Assembly (NCBI RefSeq): GCF_018798885.1
Contig: NZ_CP076365.1
Location: 62,001 to 126,000 of the forward strand
Length of the DNA stretch: 64,000 nt
Source of the DNA: Gemmobacter fulvus
GTDB lineage: Bacteria > Pseudomonadota > Alphaproteobacteria > Rhodobacterales > Rhodobacteraceae
Direction: 5' to 3'
Positions 17,256 to 27,258 of this stretch are shown here, piece by piece (the first letter of the stretch is position 1; each line of letters opens with the position of its first letter). Both the position numbers and the translations under genes were made by a program. The notes under the pieces are model-generated. The model was not told the DNA's origin and did not search any database. It saw only the letters and a list, made by a program, of their open reading frames with translations.

Positions 17256-20171
17256 ATGATCGAGCAGAACCTGATCCTGATCCTCGTCGCGCTGCCGTTT
17301 CTGGCCGCGCTGATCTGTGCCACGCTGTCGGTCCATACGCATGATGCGGCGGCCTGGGTGTCGGGCCTGTCGATGGTGGCGGGGCTGGGGATCCTGCTGG
17401 GCTTTCACGGGGCCATCACCGAGGGCACGGTGCTGCGCGCCACGCTGCGCTGGATCCCGTCGCTGAACCTGAACCTGACCTTCCGACTGGACGGATTTGC
17501 CTGGCTGTTTGTCACGCTGGTGCTGGCCATCGCGGTTCTGGTGGTGATCTATGCCCGTTATTATCTGGCGAAAACCGATCCGGTGCCGCGGTTCTATGCC
17601 TTTCTGATGGGCTTTACCGGGGCGATGCTGGGCATGTTGCTGTCGGGCAATCTGCTGATGCTGGTGGTGTTCTGGGAACTGACCTCGATCCTGTCCTTCC
17701 TGCTGATCGGCTATTGGCATCAGGGGCAGGCCGCGCGCGATGGCGCGCGCATGGCGCTGATCGTGACGGCAACCGGCGGGCTGTGCCTGCTGCTGGCGAT
17801 GCTGATGCTGGGGCAGATCACCGGCAGTTACGATCTGGATCGGGTGCTGGCCTCGGGGCCGGTGATCCGCGCGCATCCGCTCTATCCGGTGGTGCTGGCG
17901 CTGTTCCTGCTGGGGGCCTTCACCAAATCGGCGCAGTTCCCGTTCCATTTCTGGCTGCCCGGCGCGATGGCCGCCCCGACGCCGGTTTCGGCCTTTCTCC
18001 ATTCGGCCACCATGGTCAAGGCCGGGGTGTTCCTGCTGGTGCGGTTCTCGCCCGCGCTTGGCGGCACCGAGCTGTGGTTCTTTGCCGTCACCGGCACCGG
18101 CATGGCGACGCTGATCCTTGGCGCGGTCATCGCGCTGTTCCGGCATGATCTGAAGGGGCTGCTGGCCTATTCCACCATCAGCCATCTGGGCCTGATCACC
18201 GCCTTGGCCGGGATCGGCAGCACCGGGGCCATTCTGGCCGCGATCTTTCATATCGTGAACCATGCGGTGTTCAAGGCCTCGCTGTTCATGGCGGCGGGCA
18301 TCATCGACCACGAGACCGGCACCCGCGACATGCGCCGACTGAGCGGGCTGATCCGCTTCATGCCGGTGACGGGCACGCTGGCCATCGTCGCCTCGGCGGC
18401 CATGGCCGGGGTGCCGCTGATGAACGGGTTCCTGTCGAAGGAGATGTTCTTTGCCGAGGCGGTGGATTGGCACAATGGCACCTGGCTGGACGATGCGCTG
18501 CCCTATCTGGCCACCTTTGCCAGCGTCTTTGCCGTGGCCTATTCGGTGCGCTTCATCGCCACGGTGTTCTTCGGCCCGCCCGCCGAGGGCCTGCCCAAAC
18601 AGCCGCATGAACCCTCGGCCTGGATGCGGCGGCCGGTGGAACTGCTGGTGCTGGTCTGCCTGATCGTCGGCATCCTGCCCGCCGTCACGCTGGGGCCGAT
18701 CCTGAACATTGCGGCGCGCGCGGTGCTGGGGCCGGATCTGCCCTATTACGACATTGCGATCTGGCATGGCCTGACCCTACCGCTGATCATGAGCCTGGTG
18801 GCGCTGGCCGTGGGTCTGCTGCTGTATGCCGTCTTCGCGCGCCGCATTTCCGAAGGGCCGGAAGGCCCGCCGCTGCTGCACCGGATCCGGGCGCAGCGGC
18901 TGTTCGAGCGGCTGCTGCTGACCCTGTCGTGGAAGGCGCCGCGCGCGCTCTACCGGCGCATGGGCACCGAACGGCTGCAACCGCAGCTGCGGCTGATGGT
19001 GCTGATCGCCATTGCCTGTGCCCTGATCACGCTCTGGGGCGGGCTGCGCCTGGCGGCCACGCCGCTGGCGACCGGGCTGAACCCGGCCTTCGGGCTGATG
19101 TGGCTGGTCGGCATCGCCTGCGCCATCGGCGCGGCCTGGCAGGCCAAATATCACCGCTTTGCCGCGCTGGTGCTGCTGGGCGGGGCGGGGCTGGTCACCT
19201 GTCTGACCTTCGCGTGGTTTTCGGCCCCCGATCTGGCGGTGACGCAGCTTCTGGTCGAGATCGTGACCACGGCGCTGCTGCTGCTGGGGCTGCGCTGGCT
19301 GCCCAAACGCCGCGCCGAAATCGCCGAGGACAAGCTGATGCCCGCCCGGCTGCGCCGCATCCGCGATCTGGTGATTGCGGTGGTGGCGGGCGGCGGCATC
19401 GCCGCCATCGCCTATCTGGTGATGACCCGGCCGCTGATCCCCAATGTCGGCGACTGGTTCCTGCGCAATGCCTATTACGAAGGCGGCGGCACCAATGTGG
19501 TGAATGTGATCCTGGTCGATTTCCGCGCCTTCGACACCTTTGGCGAGATCACCGTTCTGGCGATTGTCGGGCTCACGGTCTTTGCGCTGCTGCGCCGGTT
19601 CCGCCCGGCGGCAGAAAGCGTGGGCCTTCCCGATCCGCAGCAGGAGGCGGCGGATGAGGAGCTGCGTGATTATCTGCTGGTGCCTTCGGTGATCATGCGC
19701 TGGATGTTCCCGGCGATGATCGTGATGTCGGCCTATTTCTTTCTGCGCGGGCATGATCTGCCGGGGGGGGGCTTTTCGGCGGGGGTGACGCTGGCGATTG
19801 CCTTCCTGCTGCAATATCTGGGCCATGATGTCCGCTGGGCCGAGGCGCGGCTGACCGTGCTGCCGATCCGCTGGATGGGCTTCGGCCTGCTGATCGCCGG
19901 CGCGACCGGCGTCGGCGCCTTTGCCTTCGGCTATCCGTTCCTCACTGCCCATGCGCAATATCTGACCCTGCCGCTGATCGGGCAGGTGCCTGCGGCGACG
20001 GCGCTCTTGTTCGACGCCGGGGTGTTTGCGCTGGTGGTCGGGGCGACGGTGCTGATGCTGATCGCGATTGCCCACCAGTCGCTGCGCTCGGCCCGCCTGC
20101 GCGAACATGAGGCCGAGATGGCCGAAGCGGCGTCCCCGGTCCAGCCCTCTGCAAACACGGAGGTCCGGTGA
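17256..20171 (+). CDS. mrpA: Na+(K+)/H+ antiporter subunit A fused to subunit B (MrpAB/PhaAB)
   Basis: About 971 aa. The N-terminal 500 residues are the NuoL/ND5-like proton channel with some 14 TM helices, including the lysine- and histidine-bearing helices in FTKSAQFPFHFWLPGAM and YSTISHLGLI. A membrane stretch typical of MrpA follows, and the C-terminal 150 residues match MrpB (SAYFFLRGHDLPGGGFSAGV). Fusion of A and B is usual in alphaproteobacteria. ATG at 17256 is preferred because the membrane domain begins there; a GAGGAG lies rather far upstream (about 15 bases). The stop overlaps mrpC. Confidence 0.93.
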   Translation: MIEQNLILILVALPFLAALICATLSVHTHDAAAWVSGLSMVAGLGILLGFHGAITEGTVLRATLRWIPSLNLNLTFRLDGFAWLFVTLVLAIAVLVVIYARYYLAKTDPVPRFYAFLMGFTGAMLGMLLSGNLLMLVVFWELTSILSFLLIGYWHQGQAARDGARMALIVTATGGLCLLLAMLMLGQITGSYDLDRVLASGPVIRAHPLYPVVLALFLLGAFTKSAQFPFHFWLPGAMAAPTPVSAFLHSATMVKAGVFLLVRFSPALGGTELWFFAVTGTGMATLILGAVIALFRHDLKGLLAYSTISHLGLITALAGIGSTGAILAAIFHIVNHAVFKASLFMAAGIIDHETGTRDMRRLSGLIRFMPVTGTLAIVASAAMAGVPLMNGFLSKEMFFAEAVDWHNGTWLDDALPYLATFASVFAVAYSVRFIATVFFGPPAEGLPKQPHEPSAWMRRPVELLVLVCLIVGILPAVTLGPILNIAARAVLGPDLPYYDIAIWHGLTLPLIMSLVALAVGLLLYAVFARRISEGPEGPPLLHRIRAQRLFERLLLTLSWKAPRALYRRMGTERLQPQLRLMVLIAIACALITLWGGLRLAATPLATGLNPAFGLMWLVGIACAIGAAWQAKYHRFAALVLLGGAGLVTCLTFAWFSAPDLAVTQLLVEIVTTALLLLGLRWLPKRRAEIAEDKLMPARLRRIRDLVIAVVAGGGIAAIAYLVMTRPLIPNVGDWFLRNAYYEGGGTNVVNVILVDFRAFDTFGEITVLAIVGLTVFALLRRFRPAAESVGLPDPQQEAADEELRDYLLVPSVIMRWMFPAMIVMSAYFFLRGHDLPGGGFSAGVTLAIAFLLQYLGHDVRWAEARLTVLPIRWMGFGLLIAGATGVGAFAFGYPFLTAHAQYLTLPLIGQVPAATALLFDAGVFALVVGATVLMLIAIAHQSLRSARLREHEAEMAEAASPVQPSANTEVR

Positions 20172-20515
20172 TGGAGCTTGTCCTGTCTGCCGCCATCGGC
20201 ATCCTCGCCGCCTCGGGGATCTGGCTGTTGCTGCGCCCGCGCACCTTCCAGGTGATCATCGGGCTGTGCCTGCTGTCCTATGCGGTCAATCTCTTCATCT
20301 TCTCGATGGGGCGGCTGGCCTTGGGCGCGCCGCCGATCATGCCGCGCGGCGGCTTCATCAACCCTGCCGCCTATGCCGATCCGGTGCCACAGGCGCTGGT
20401 GCTGACCGCCATCGTGATCAGCTTTGCCACCACCGCGCTGTTTCTGGTGGTGATGATTGCCTCGCGCGGGGTCACCGGCACCGACCATGTCGATGGACAG
20501 GAGCGTGAGGAATGA
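20171..20515 (+). CDS. mrpC: Na+/H+ antiporter subunit C (MrpC, NuoK-like)
   Basis: A 114-aa, three-helix protein related to NuoK; GIWLLLRPRTFQVIIGLCLLSYAVNLFIF contains the family pattern. The ATG at 20171 shares one base with the mrpA stop and has GGAGG seven bases upstream; a GTG three bases earlier is the less likely start. It is part of the seven-protein membrane complex that exchanges monovalent cations for protons. Confidence 0.93.
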   Translation: MELVLSAAIGILAASGIWLLLRPRTFQVIIGLCLLSYAVNLFIFSMGRLALGAPPIMPRGGFINPAAYADPVPQALVLTAIVISFATTALFLVVMIASRGVTGTDHVDGQEREE

Positions 20516-22215
20516 CGGCCGGTCTCGATCATCTCGCCATCGCCCCGGTGCTTGTGCCCTTCTTTGCCGGGGCCCTGATGCTGCTTTATGATGACCGGCG
20601 GCGACGGGCCAAGCTGCTGATCAGCCTTGGTGCTGCGCTGCTGCTGCTGGTCATCGCGATCGAGCTGCTGATCCGGGCCAAGGGCAGCGCCCTGTCGGGC
20701 GGCAATGACATCGGCTTTTACCTGCTGGGCGACTGGGCGATGCCCTTCGGCATCGTGCTGGTGATCGACCGGCTGTCGGCAATGATGCTGGTGCTGACCG
20801 CCCTGCTGGCCATTCCGGCGCTGATCTATGCGGCGGCGGGGTGGCACCGGCAGGGCCAGCATTTCCACTCGTTGTTCCAGTTTCTGCTGATGGGGCTGAA
20901 CGGGGCCTTTCTGACCGGCGACCTGTTCAATCTGTTCGTGTTCTTCGAGGTGCTGCTGGCAGCCTCTTACGGGCTGCTGCTGCATGGGTCGGGCCAACTG
21001 CGGGTGCGGGCCGGGCTGCATTACATCGCGGTGAACCTGACCGCCTCGCTGCTGTTCCTGATCGGGGTCAGCCTGATCTATGGCGTGACCGGCACGCTGA
21101 ACATGGCGCAGCTGTCGACCATGGTGCCGCTGCTGCCCGACAGCGAACGCCCGCTGTTCCATGCCGGGGCGGCCATCCTTGGTTTGGCCTTCCTGATCAA
21201 GGCGGGGATCTGGCCTTTGTCCTTCTGGCTGCCCACCGCTTATATGGCCGGGGCGGCCCCGGTGGCCGCGATGTTCGCCATCATGACCAAGGTCGGGGTC
21301 TATGTGATCCTGCGCCTGTCGATGCTGATGTTCGGCGCCGGGGCCGGGGCCTCGGCGGGGTTCGGCGGGCCGGTGCTGATCGCGGGCGGCATGGCCACGG
21401 TGGTCTTCGGCTTTCTGGGCGTGCTGTCGGCGCAGGGGCTGGGCCGGATGGCGGCGCATCTGGTGCTGGTCTCTTCGGGCACCGTGCTGGCGGTGACCGG
21501 CTTTGCGCTGGCGGGCGGCGGGCCCGAGATGCTGGGCGGCGCGCTGTTCTATCTGGTCGGCTCCACCCTTGCCACCAGTGCGCTGTTCCTGCTGCTGGAA
21601 CCGATGAGCCGCGAGGAAGGCGGCATCGCCGCCCTGCTGGCCCTGACCGCCGATGCCTATGGTCTGGACGAGCGCGAAGAGGACAGCCAGCCCGAAACCG
21701 GCCTTGCCATTCCCGGCACGCTGACGGTGCTGGGCCTGTCCTTCGGCATCTGCATGATCGTGCTGGCTGGGCTGCCGCCGCTGCCGGGCTTCATCGGCAA
21801 GGTGGCGATCCTGCAAGGCGTGATGGCCAATCCCGAGGTGCCGCAGGCGCTTGGCTGGCCCTTCGTCGCGCTGCTGCTGGTTTCGGGGCTGGCCACGATG
21901 ATCGGGCTGGTGCGCATCGGCATCCAGACCTTCTGGGCCTCGGACGGGGTGGTGCCGCGGGTTCTGGCGCTGGAGATCGCGCCGGTGCTGGTGCTGTGCG
22001 GCATGATCCTGCTGCTGACGGTCAAGGCTGACGAGACGCTGCGCTACATGCGCATGACAGCGGCGGCGCTCTATCGCCCGGCGATCTATGCCGAAGGCGT
22101 GCTGAATGCGCCCCGGGTCGAGGATGCGGCCCGCGCGGCGGCGGCGGCTGCGCAGCAGATGCCCGCCCCCGCCGAACCGCAGGCGGATCCGACGGATGCG
22201 GAGGGGCCGCAATGA
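20512..22215 (+). CDS. mrpD: Na+/H+ antiporter subunit D (MrpD, NuoN/M-like)
   Basis: A 567-aa membrane protein related to NuoM/NuoN with about 14 helices; the characteristic FNLFVFFEVLLAASYGLLLHG and IKAGIWPLSFWLPTAY stretches carry the conserved Glu and Lys of the proton path. The start overlaps the mrpC stop (ATGA) and the end overlaps mrpE. The alanine/proline-rich C-terminal tail (about 530-567) is unusual but harmless in appearance. Confidence 0.93.
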   Translation: MTAGLDHLAIAPVLVPFFAGALMLLYDDRRRRAKLLISLGAALLLLVIAIELLIRAKGSALSGGNDIGFYLLGDWAMPFGIVLVIDRLSAMMLVLTALLAIPALIYAAAGWHRQGQHFHSLFQFLLMGLNGAFLTGDLFNLFVFFEVLLAASYGLLLHGSGQLRVRAGLHYIAVNLTASLLFLIGVSLIYGVTGTLNMAQLSTMVPLLPDSERPLFHAGAAILGLAFLIKAGIWPLSFWLPTAYMAGAAPVAAMFAIMTKVGVYVILRLSMLMFGAGAGASAGFGGPVLIAGGMATVVFGFLGVLSAQGLGRMAAHLVLVSSGTVLAVTGFALAGGGPEMLGGALFYLVGSTLATSALFLLLEPMSREEGGIAALLALTADAYGLDEREEDSQPETGLAIPGTLTVLGLSFGICMIVLAGLPPLPGFIGKVAILQGVMANPEVPQALGWPFVALLLVSGLATMIGLVRIGIQTFWASDGVVPRVLALEIAPVLVLCGMILLLTVKADETLRYMRMTAAALYRPAIYAEGVLNAPRVEDAARAAAAAAQQMPAPAEPQADPTDAEGPQ

Positions 22216-22700
22216 CCCGGCTCGTGCCCCATCCGCTGCTGTCGCTGGTGCTGATGCTGGTGTGGCTGCTGCTCACCCGTCTGTCGCCGGGCAATCTCGT
22301 GCTGGGTCTGGCGGTCGGGCTGCTGGCCGGCTGGTCCTTTGCCCGGCTGGAGCCGGAGGGCAAACGCCTGCGCAGCCTGCGGCCCTTGCTGCGGCTGATG
22401 GCCATCGTCAGTCAGGATATCCTCCGCTCCAACCTCGCCGTGGCGCGGCTGATCCTGCGCGGCGGCCAGCACGGGCAGCGGCATTCGGCCTTTGTGGAAA
22501 TTCCGCTGCGACTGACGGATCCCGCGCCGCTGGCATTGCTGGCCATGGTGATCACCGCGACGCCGGGCACCGCCTGGATCGCCTATGACAAGGACAGCGG
22601 CATCCTGTTGCTGCATGTGTTCGATATGGTCGAGGGCAGCGACTGGTCGCGGCTGATCCGCGACCGCTATGAGGCTTTGTTGCTGGAGGCATTCGCATGA
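22212..22700 (+). CDS. mrpE: Na+/H+ antiporter subunit E (MrpE)
   Basis: A 162-aa protein with two or three N-terminal membrane helices and a conserved soluble part ([25 protein letters not shown]) that is the MrpE hallmark. Four-base overlaps with mrpD and mrpF show tight coupling. Confidence 0.92.
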   Translation: MTRLVPHPLLSLVLMLVWLLLTRLSPGNLVLGLAVGLLAGWSFARLEPEGKRLRSLRPLLRLMAIVSQDILRSNLAVARLILRGGQHGQRHSAFVEIPLRLTDPAPLALLAMVITATPGTAWIAYDKDSGILLLHVFDMVEGSDWSRLIRDRYEALLLEAFA

Positions 22701-22981
22701 CCGCCGGAACCCTTCTGTGGCTGGCGCTGAGCTATGCGCAGCTGATGCTGGCGCTGGCGGCCTGTCTGGCCGCGTGGCGCACCCTGCGCGGCCCCCGCGC
22801 CCAGGACCGGGTGCTGGGGCTGGATGCGCTTTATATCACCGCCATGCTGCTGTTCATCGTCACCGGCATGCGGCTGGGCACGCCGTTCTTTTTCGAGGCG
22901 GCGATGGTGATCGGCGTCTTGGGTTTTGTTGCCACCGTGACGCTGGCCAAGTTCCTGATCCGGGGCGAGGTGATCGAATGA
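22697..22981 (+). CDS. mrpF: Na+/H+ antiporter subunit F (MrpF)
   Basis: A 94-aa, three-helix subunit with the [15 protein letters not shown] loop conserved in MrpF proteins. Start and stop both overlap neighbouring genes by four bases. Confidence 0.92.
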   Translation: MTAGTLLWLALSYAQLMLALAACLAAWRTLRGPRAQDRVLGLDALYITAMLLFIVTGMRLGTPFFFEAAMVIGVLGFVATVTLAKFLIRGEVIE

Positions 22982-23400
22982 CGCCGCTGGATACTCTGCC
23001 GCTCTGGCTTGCCCTGCCGGTCGCCTTGCTGCTGGTGATCGGCAGCACGCTGACCTTTCTGGGGGCGCTGGGTCTGGTGCAGCTGAAAAGCTTCTATGAC
23101 CGCATCCATGCGCCGACGCTGGGCACCAGCTGGGGCACGGCGGGCATCCTGCTGGCCTCGATCTGTGCCTATTCCTGGGGGGCGGGCCGCCCGATCCTGC
23201 ACGAGCTGGTGATCGGGGCCTTCGTGATGATCACCACGCCGGTCACGCTGATGCTGCTGGGCCGCGCCGCGCTGCACCGCGACCGGATCGAAGGGCAAAG
23301 CGGCATGCCGGTCTGGCCCCCCGCCCGCTCCTCTGCCACCCCGGAGGCGGCCCCTGATCCGGACAGCAGCCCCGCACCGGCAGCGGCGCAGGACGGCTGA
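22978..23400 (+). CDS. mrpG: Na+/H+ antiporter subunit G (MrpG)
   Basis: A 140-aa subunit with three helices and the conserved [19 protein letters not shown] segment; the C-terminal 40 residues are Pro/Ala/Ser-rich. The ATG at 22978 overlaps the mrpF stop. It is the last gene of the mrpA(B)CDEFG operon, which supports pH and sodium homeostasis; a T-tailed hairpin lies about 200 bases downstream. Confidence 0.92.
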   Translation: MTPLDTLPLWLALPVALLLVIGSTLTFLGALGLVQLKSFYDRIHAPTLGTSWGTAGILLASICAYSWGAGRPILHELVIGAFVMITTPVTLMLLGRAALHRDRIEGQSGMPVWPPARSSATPEAAPDPDSSPAPAAAQDG

Positions 23401-23605
23401 CGGGATCCGGGGCTGCGGCGCGCGATGCTCACGCTGCGTGAGGCGCTGCGGCTGCCGCTCATGCCCCGGATCTGGCGCAACCGGGGCGTTTCACGACAAA
23501 ACCCGCAGGCCAAGCCCGCGTCCTTGCCCGGGCCATCCCTCATTTTCTAAGCTGTGCGGGCGGCACTGGTTTTTCTGACTGCGGCCAGTGGACGCCTCAA
23601 ACTCC
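23401..23605. other. Spacer between mrp operon and terminator
   Basis: About 200 bases after mrpG. It contains GC-rich dyads (for example around 23420-23460) but no gene that I can support. Confidence 0.4.
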
Positions 23606-23642
23606 CCCTCGCTGACCCCCAATTTCAGCGAGGGTTTTTTTT
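23606..23642 (+). terminator. Rho-independent terminator
   Basis: CCCTCGCTGA and TCAGCGAGGG form a perfect 10-bp stem with a nine-base loop, followed by eight consecutive T on the plus strand. It ends plus-strand (mrp) transcription just before the convergent kdgK gene. Confidence 0.9.
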
Positions 23643-23659
23643 GGACTCATCCCCCCGCC

Positions 23660-24541
23660 TCAGCCAAGCGCACCCTTGCGGCCGATCACCTGTGTCGCCA
23701 GCCCATGCGCCGCGGCCAGACAGGCCTCGGGCGACAGCCCGGCGCTGTGGCTGACCAGCCAGCCTGCGTTGAACGCATCGCCCGCACCAGTCGTATCCAC
23801 CGGGGTGACCGGGGTCAGCGGCACATGGATCTGCTGCCCGCCGATGGCGATCAAGACATCCTGACCGCCATTCTTCACGATGACGGTGCGCCCCTCGGCG
23901 GCACCATAGCGGCGGGCACAATCGGCGAGGCTCGCATCGCCGAAATGCGTGGCCTCATCCTCGAAACTCGGCAGGATGATGTCTGACAGGGCAGCGGCCT
24001 GGCCGATCACCGCGCGCATCACCGCCGCATCCTCCCACAGGCGCGGGCGGATATTGGGATCGAAAGCCACCTGCACCCCGTTCTGCCGGGCGCGGGCCAG
24101 GGCGGCCAGCAGGCGGTCCCGCGCCGCAGGCGATAGGATCGCCAGCGTGATGCCACTGAGATAGGCCATCCCCGCCCAGGACAGGGCAGCGCTCAGCGCC
24201 GCCGGATCCTCGGCCAGCCGCCGGGCTGCCGACTGGTCGCGCCAATAGGTGAAGCTGCGCTCGCCCTCGGAGAGCGAAATGGCATAAAGCCCCGGCCCGC
24301 GCGCCGGGTCGCGCCGGATGAACCGGGTCTCGACGCCCGCCGCCGCGATGAACCCGGCAATCCGGTCCGAAAACGGATCCTGACCCAGGCAGGTGAGATA
24401 GGCCACCTCGGTCTGCGCTCCTGCCAGCTGCCGGACATGCCAGGCGGTGTTGAACGTATCGCCCGCCACATTCATCGCCCAAAGCGGCGGTGCCTGTTCC
24501 GACAGTTCCAGCATGGCCTCGCCGATCGCCAGAAAACGCAT
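23660..24541 (-). CDS. kdgK: 2-keto-3-deoxygluconate kinase (PfkB family)
   Basis: A 293-aa PfkB/ribokinase-type sugar kinase with the C-terminal signature DTTGAGDAFNAG that holds the catalytic Asp, and an N-terminal GEAMLELSE as in KDG kinases. It phosphorylates 2-keto-3-deoxygluconate to KDPG, the last step before aldolase cleavage. It is the final gene of an operon with uxuA and uxuB, whose product is KDG, so the substrate assignment rests on both sequence and context. No KDPG aldolase gene is in the operon. Confidence 0.87.
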   Translation of the reverse strand: MRFLAIGEAMLELSEQAPPLWAMNVAGDTFNTAWHVRQLAGAQTEVAYLTCLGQDPFSDRIAGFIAAAGVETRFIRRDPARGPGLYAISLSEGERSFTYWRDQSAARRLAEDPAALSAALSWAGMAYLSGITLAILSPAARDRLLAALARARQNGVQVAFDPNIRPRLWEDAAVMRAVIGQAAALSDIILPSFEDEATHFGDASLADCARRYGAAEGRTVIVKNGGQDVLIAIGGQQIHVPLTPVTPVDTTGAGDAFNAGWLVSHSAGLSPEACLAAAHGLATQVIGRKGALG

Positions 24542-24544
24542 GGG

Positions 24545-26014
24545 TCAGATCCTTGTCTGCGCGGCTTCGCGCGCGATGACGGCGGCCATGCCTTCGCTCA
24601 GGATCAGCGACAGGCTGTCGCGCAGGGCAGCGCCGAAGGCCCCGCCGGTCAGGGCGGGCGGCAGAATGTCGGGGCAAAGGGCCGCGACCGCCGCGATACT
24701 GTCGGCCGCCCCGCGACAGGAGGCGAGGGCTGCGGCCAGCGCCGCGGCTTCGGGATCGTCCACCGGCAGCAGGCGCCCATCCGCCTCTCGGCGCAGCAGA
24801 TAGGCAAGCCAGGCGGCCAGCGCAAAGGCATAGGGGCGCGAGGCAGTGCCGGTCGCCAGCGCCTCCAGCGCCGGGGCGGTGATGCGCTGCGGCAGTTTCT
24901 GGGTGCCATCCATCGCGATCTGCGCCGTGGCATGGGCAATCGCCGGATTGGCAAAGCGCGCCGCCAGGGCATCGGCATAGGCGTCAAGGTCGATGCTCAG
25001 GCCGCGCAACGTGGCGGCGGCGGCGGCCAGATGGCTGCGCACCAGAGCGGCATGGGCAGGATCGGCCATCACATCGCGCACGAAAGCCTTGCCCGACAGC
25101 TGGCCACTATAGGCCAGCATGGAATGGGCGCCGTTCAGCATACGCAGCTTCATCTGCTCATAGGGGGCCACATCGCGCACGAACAAAGCCCCGCCCAGAT
25201 CCCAGGCCGGGCGGCCCGCGCAGAAATCATCCTCGATCACCCATTGCGCGAAGGGTTCGGTATCGACGGCGGCCTGATCTTCATAGCCGGTCAGCTCTGC
25301 CGCGATGGCCGCCGTGGCAGCGGTGGCGGCGGGGGTGATCCGGTCCACCATGGTGGAGGGAAACCGCGCTTCCGAGGCGATCCAGCCAGCCAGGTCGGCC
25401 CCGCCGGTGTCTTGGGCAAATTCGAGCACGGCGGCGCGCAGCTTCTGGCCATTGTGCGCAAGGTTGTCACAGCTCAGCACGGTCAGGGCGGCCAACCCCG
25501 CCGTGCGCCGCCCGGCCAGTGCCGCCACGATCAGGCCGATCACCCCGACCGGGGCGGCGGGCTGCGCCAGATCGGCGCGCACGGCGGGGTGGCTGCGGTC
25601 CAGCCGCCCGTCGCTGGTGATGCCATAGCCCTTTTCGGTGACGGTCAGGCTGACGATACGGCAACCCGGCGCCTGCATGGCGGCCAGCGCTTGCGCGCCC
25701 GCATCCGGCCCGGCCAGCACCTCCGCCAGCGCGCCGATCACCCGCGCCGAAGGGGCGGCCCCCTGGGTCAGCAGCGTATAACGCCCGTCCTGCGGGCGCA
25801 GGCTTTCGGCCACGGCGGTGCCGCGCAGCGACACACCGGTCACCCGCCAGTCGCCGCCCTCTGCCGCCAGCGCGGTATCGGTATAGGCGAGCAGATGGGC
25901 CCGGGCAAAATTGCCCAGACCCAGATGCACGATGCCCACCCCGTGATCCTCGGGGCGGTAGCCGGGCCAGTCGGCCCGACCGCCCGGAACAGCCTGCGCC
26001 GACAGCCGGGTCAT
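24545..26014 (-). CDS. uxuB: Fructuronate reductase / mannitol dehydrogenase-family oxidoreductase
   Basis: A 489-aa polyol-dehydrogenase-family enzyme with the N-terminal nucleotide fold (VHLGLGNFARAH) and the catalytic K-x5-N-x2-H pattern in KLRMLNGAH. The family includes mannitol 2-dehydrogenase and D-fructuronate reductase. Overlap with the mannonate dehydratase gene (four bases) favours the UxuB role: reduction of D-fructuronate to D-mannonate with NADH. Confidence 0.85.
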   Translation of the reverse strand: MTRLSAQAVPGGRADWPGYRPEDHGVGIVHLGLGNFARAHLLAYTDTALAAEGGDWRVTGVSLRGTAVAESLRPQDGRYTLLTQGAAPSARVIGALAEVLAGPDAGAQALAAMQAPGCRIVSLTVTEKGYGITSDGRLDRSHPAVRADLAQPAAPVGVIGLIVAALAGRRTAGLAALTVLSCDNLAHNGQKLRAAVLEFAQDTGGADLAGWIASEARFPSTMVDRITPAATAATAAIAAELTGYEDQAAVDTEPFAQWVIEDDFCAGRPAWDLGGALFVRDVAPYEQMKLRMLNGAHSMLAYSGQLSGKAFVRDVMADPAHAALVRSHLAAAAATLRGLSIDLDAYADALAARFANPAIAHATAQIAMDGTQKLPQRITAPALEALATGTASRPYAFALAAWLAYLLRREADGRLLPVDDPEAAALAAALASCRGAADSIAAVAALCPDILPPALTGGAFGAALRDSLSLILSEGMAAVIAREAAQTRI

Positions 26015-27228
26015 GGCGCGGCCTTCACCGCCGGATGCGCCAGCGCGGTCATGATGCCGCGCAGCTCGGCCAGCCCCTTCAGCCGTCCGATGGCCGGATA
26101 GCCGGGCTGGGCCTTGCGCTTGAGGTCATCCAGAATGTCCTGCCCGTGATCGGGGCGCATCGGGATCTGCCAATCGGCGCGACCGGCGGCGCGGCGGCGG
26201 CTCTCTTCGGCCAGAATGGCCGCGATCATCGCCACCATATCGGTATTGCCCTCCAGATGCGCCGCCTCGTGGAACGATCCGCCAAGCGCGCGGTCTTCCA
26301 GCGCCACATTGCGCAGATGTAGGAAATGCACCCGGTCGCCCAGCCGCGTCATCATGCCCGGCAGATCATTGTCGGCGCGCGCGCCCAGGGATCCGGTGCA
26401 GAGCGTGATGCCATTGGCCGGAAGATCCACCGCCGCCATCACCGCCTTGTAATCGGCCTCGGTCGACATGATGCGCGGCAGGCCCAGCAGCGGGAAGGGC
26501 GGATCATCCGGGTGGCAGCAGAGCCGCATACCTAGTTCCTGCGCCAGCGGCGAAACCTCGGCCAGAAAATCCACCAGATGCGCGCGCAGCCGGGCCGCCG
26601 GGATATTGTCGTAATGCGCCAGATGGGTTTTCACATCCTGCATCGACATGCGCTCTGCCGCCCCCGGCAGACCGAAGACCACATTGCCTGCCAGCTCGTC
26701 CTTGCGCGCGTCACTCATCGTGGCGAAGCGGGCGCGGGCCTGTTCCAGCACCTCGGGCGCATAGCTGTCGGCAGCACCCCGCCGCTCCAGCAGGAACAGA
26801 TCGAAGGCGGCAAAGTCGATGGCGTCAAACCGCATGCAGGTGGCGCCATTGGCCAGCCGGTACGCCAGATCGGTGCGCGTCCAGTCGAGGATCGGCATGA
26901 AATTGTAGCAGATCACTTCGATCCCCGCCGCGCGCAGATGGCGCATCGAGGTTTTCCAATTGGCGATATGTGCCTTCCAGTCGCCGGTCTGGCGTTTGAT
27001 GTCTTCCGACACCGGCAGGCTTTCCACCACATCCCAGGTCAGGCCCGATGGCGCGCCATCCGTCATCACCGCCAGCTCGGCCTGCCGCCGCGCGATGTCT
27101 TCCGGGCTCCAGACCGTGCCGGTGGGCACATGGTGCAGGGCGGTGACCACGCCCTCCACCCCGGCTTGCAGCATGTCGTCGATGGATACCAGGTCCTTGG
27201 GGCCGAACCAGCGCCAGGTCTGTTTCAT
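26011..27228 (-). CDS. uxuA: Mannonate dehydratase
   Basis: A 405-aa xylose-isomerase-fold protein. The N-terminus MKQTWRWFGPKDLVSIDDMLQAG and VVTALHHVP(T)G are diagnostic of UxuA, which dehydrates D-mannonate to 2-keto-3-deoxygluconate. Metal-binding His/Asp/Cys candidates include LCCHPDDPPFP and HFLHLRN. GGAAAG eight bases upstream supports the start. It lies between the Zn-dehydrogenase and fructuronate reductase genes in one operon. Confidence 0.94.
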   Translation of the reverse strand: MKQTWRWFGPKDLVSIDDMLQAGVEGVVTALHHVPTGTVWSPEDIARRQAELAVMTDGAPSGLTWDVVESLPVSEDIKRQTGDWKAHIANWKTSMRHLRAAGIEVICYNFMPILDWTRTDLAYRLANGATCMRFDAIDFAAFDLFLLERRGAADSYAPEVLEQARARFATMSDARKDELAGNVVFGLPGAAERMSMQDVKTHLAHYDNIPAARLRAHLVDFLAEVSPLAQELGMRLCCHPDDPPFPLLGLPRIMSTEADYKAVMAAVDLPANGITLCTGSLGARADNDLPGMMTRLGDRVHFLHLRNVALEDRALGGSFHEAAHLEGNTDMVAMIAAILAEESRRRAAGRADWQIPMRPDHGQDILDDLKRKAQPGYPAIGRLKGLAELRGIMTALAHPAVKAAP

Positions 27229-27258
27229 GGGGATGTCTTTCCGTCTGAAATGCCGCGC

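Noticed and set aside
17190-22212. Very long open frames on the minus strand across the Mrp operon (several of 440-610 codons)
   Set aside because: They are antisense to clear MrpA-D genes, are Gln/His/Arg-rich low-complexity translations typical of GC-rich shadows, and have no ribosome sites.
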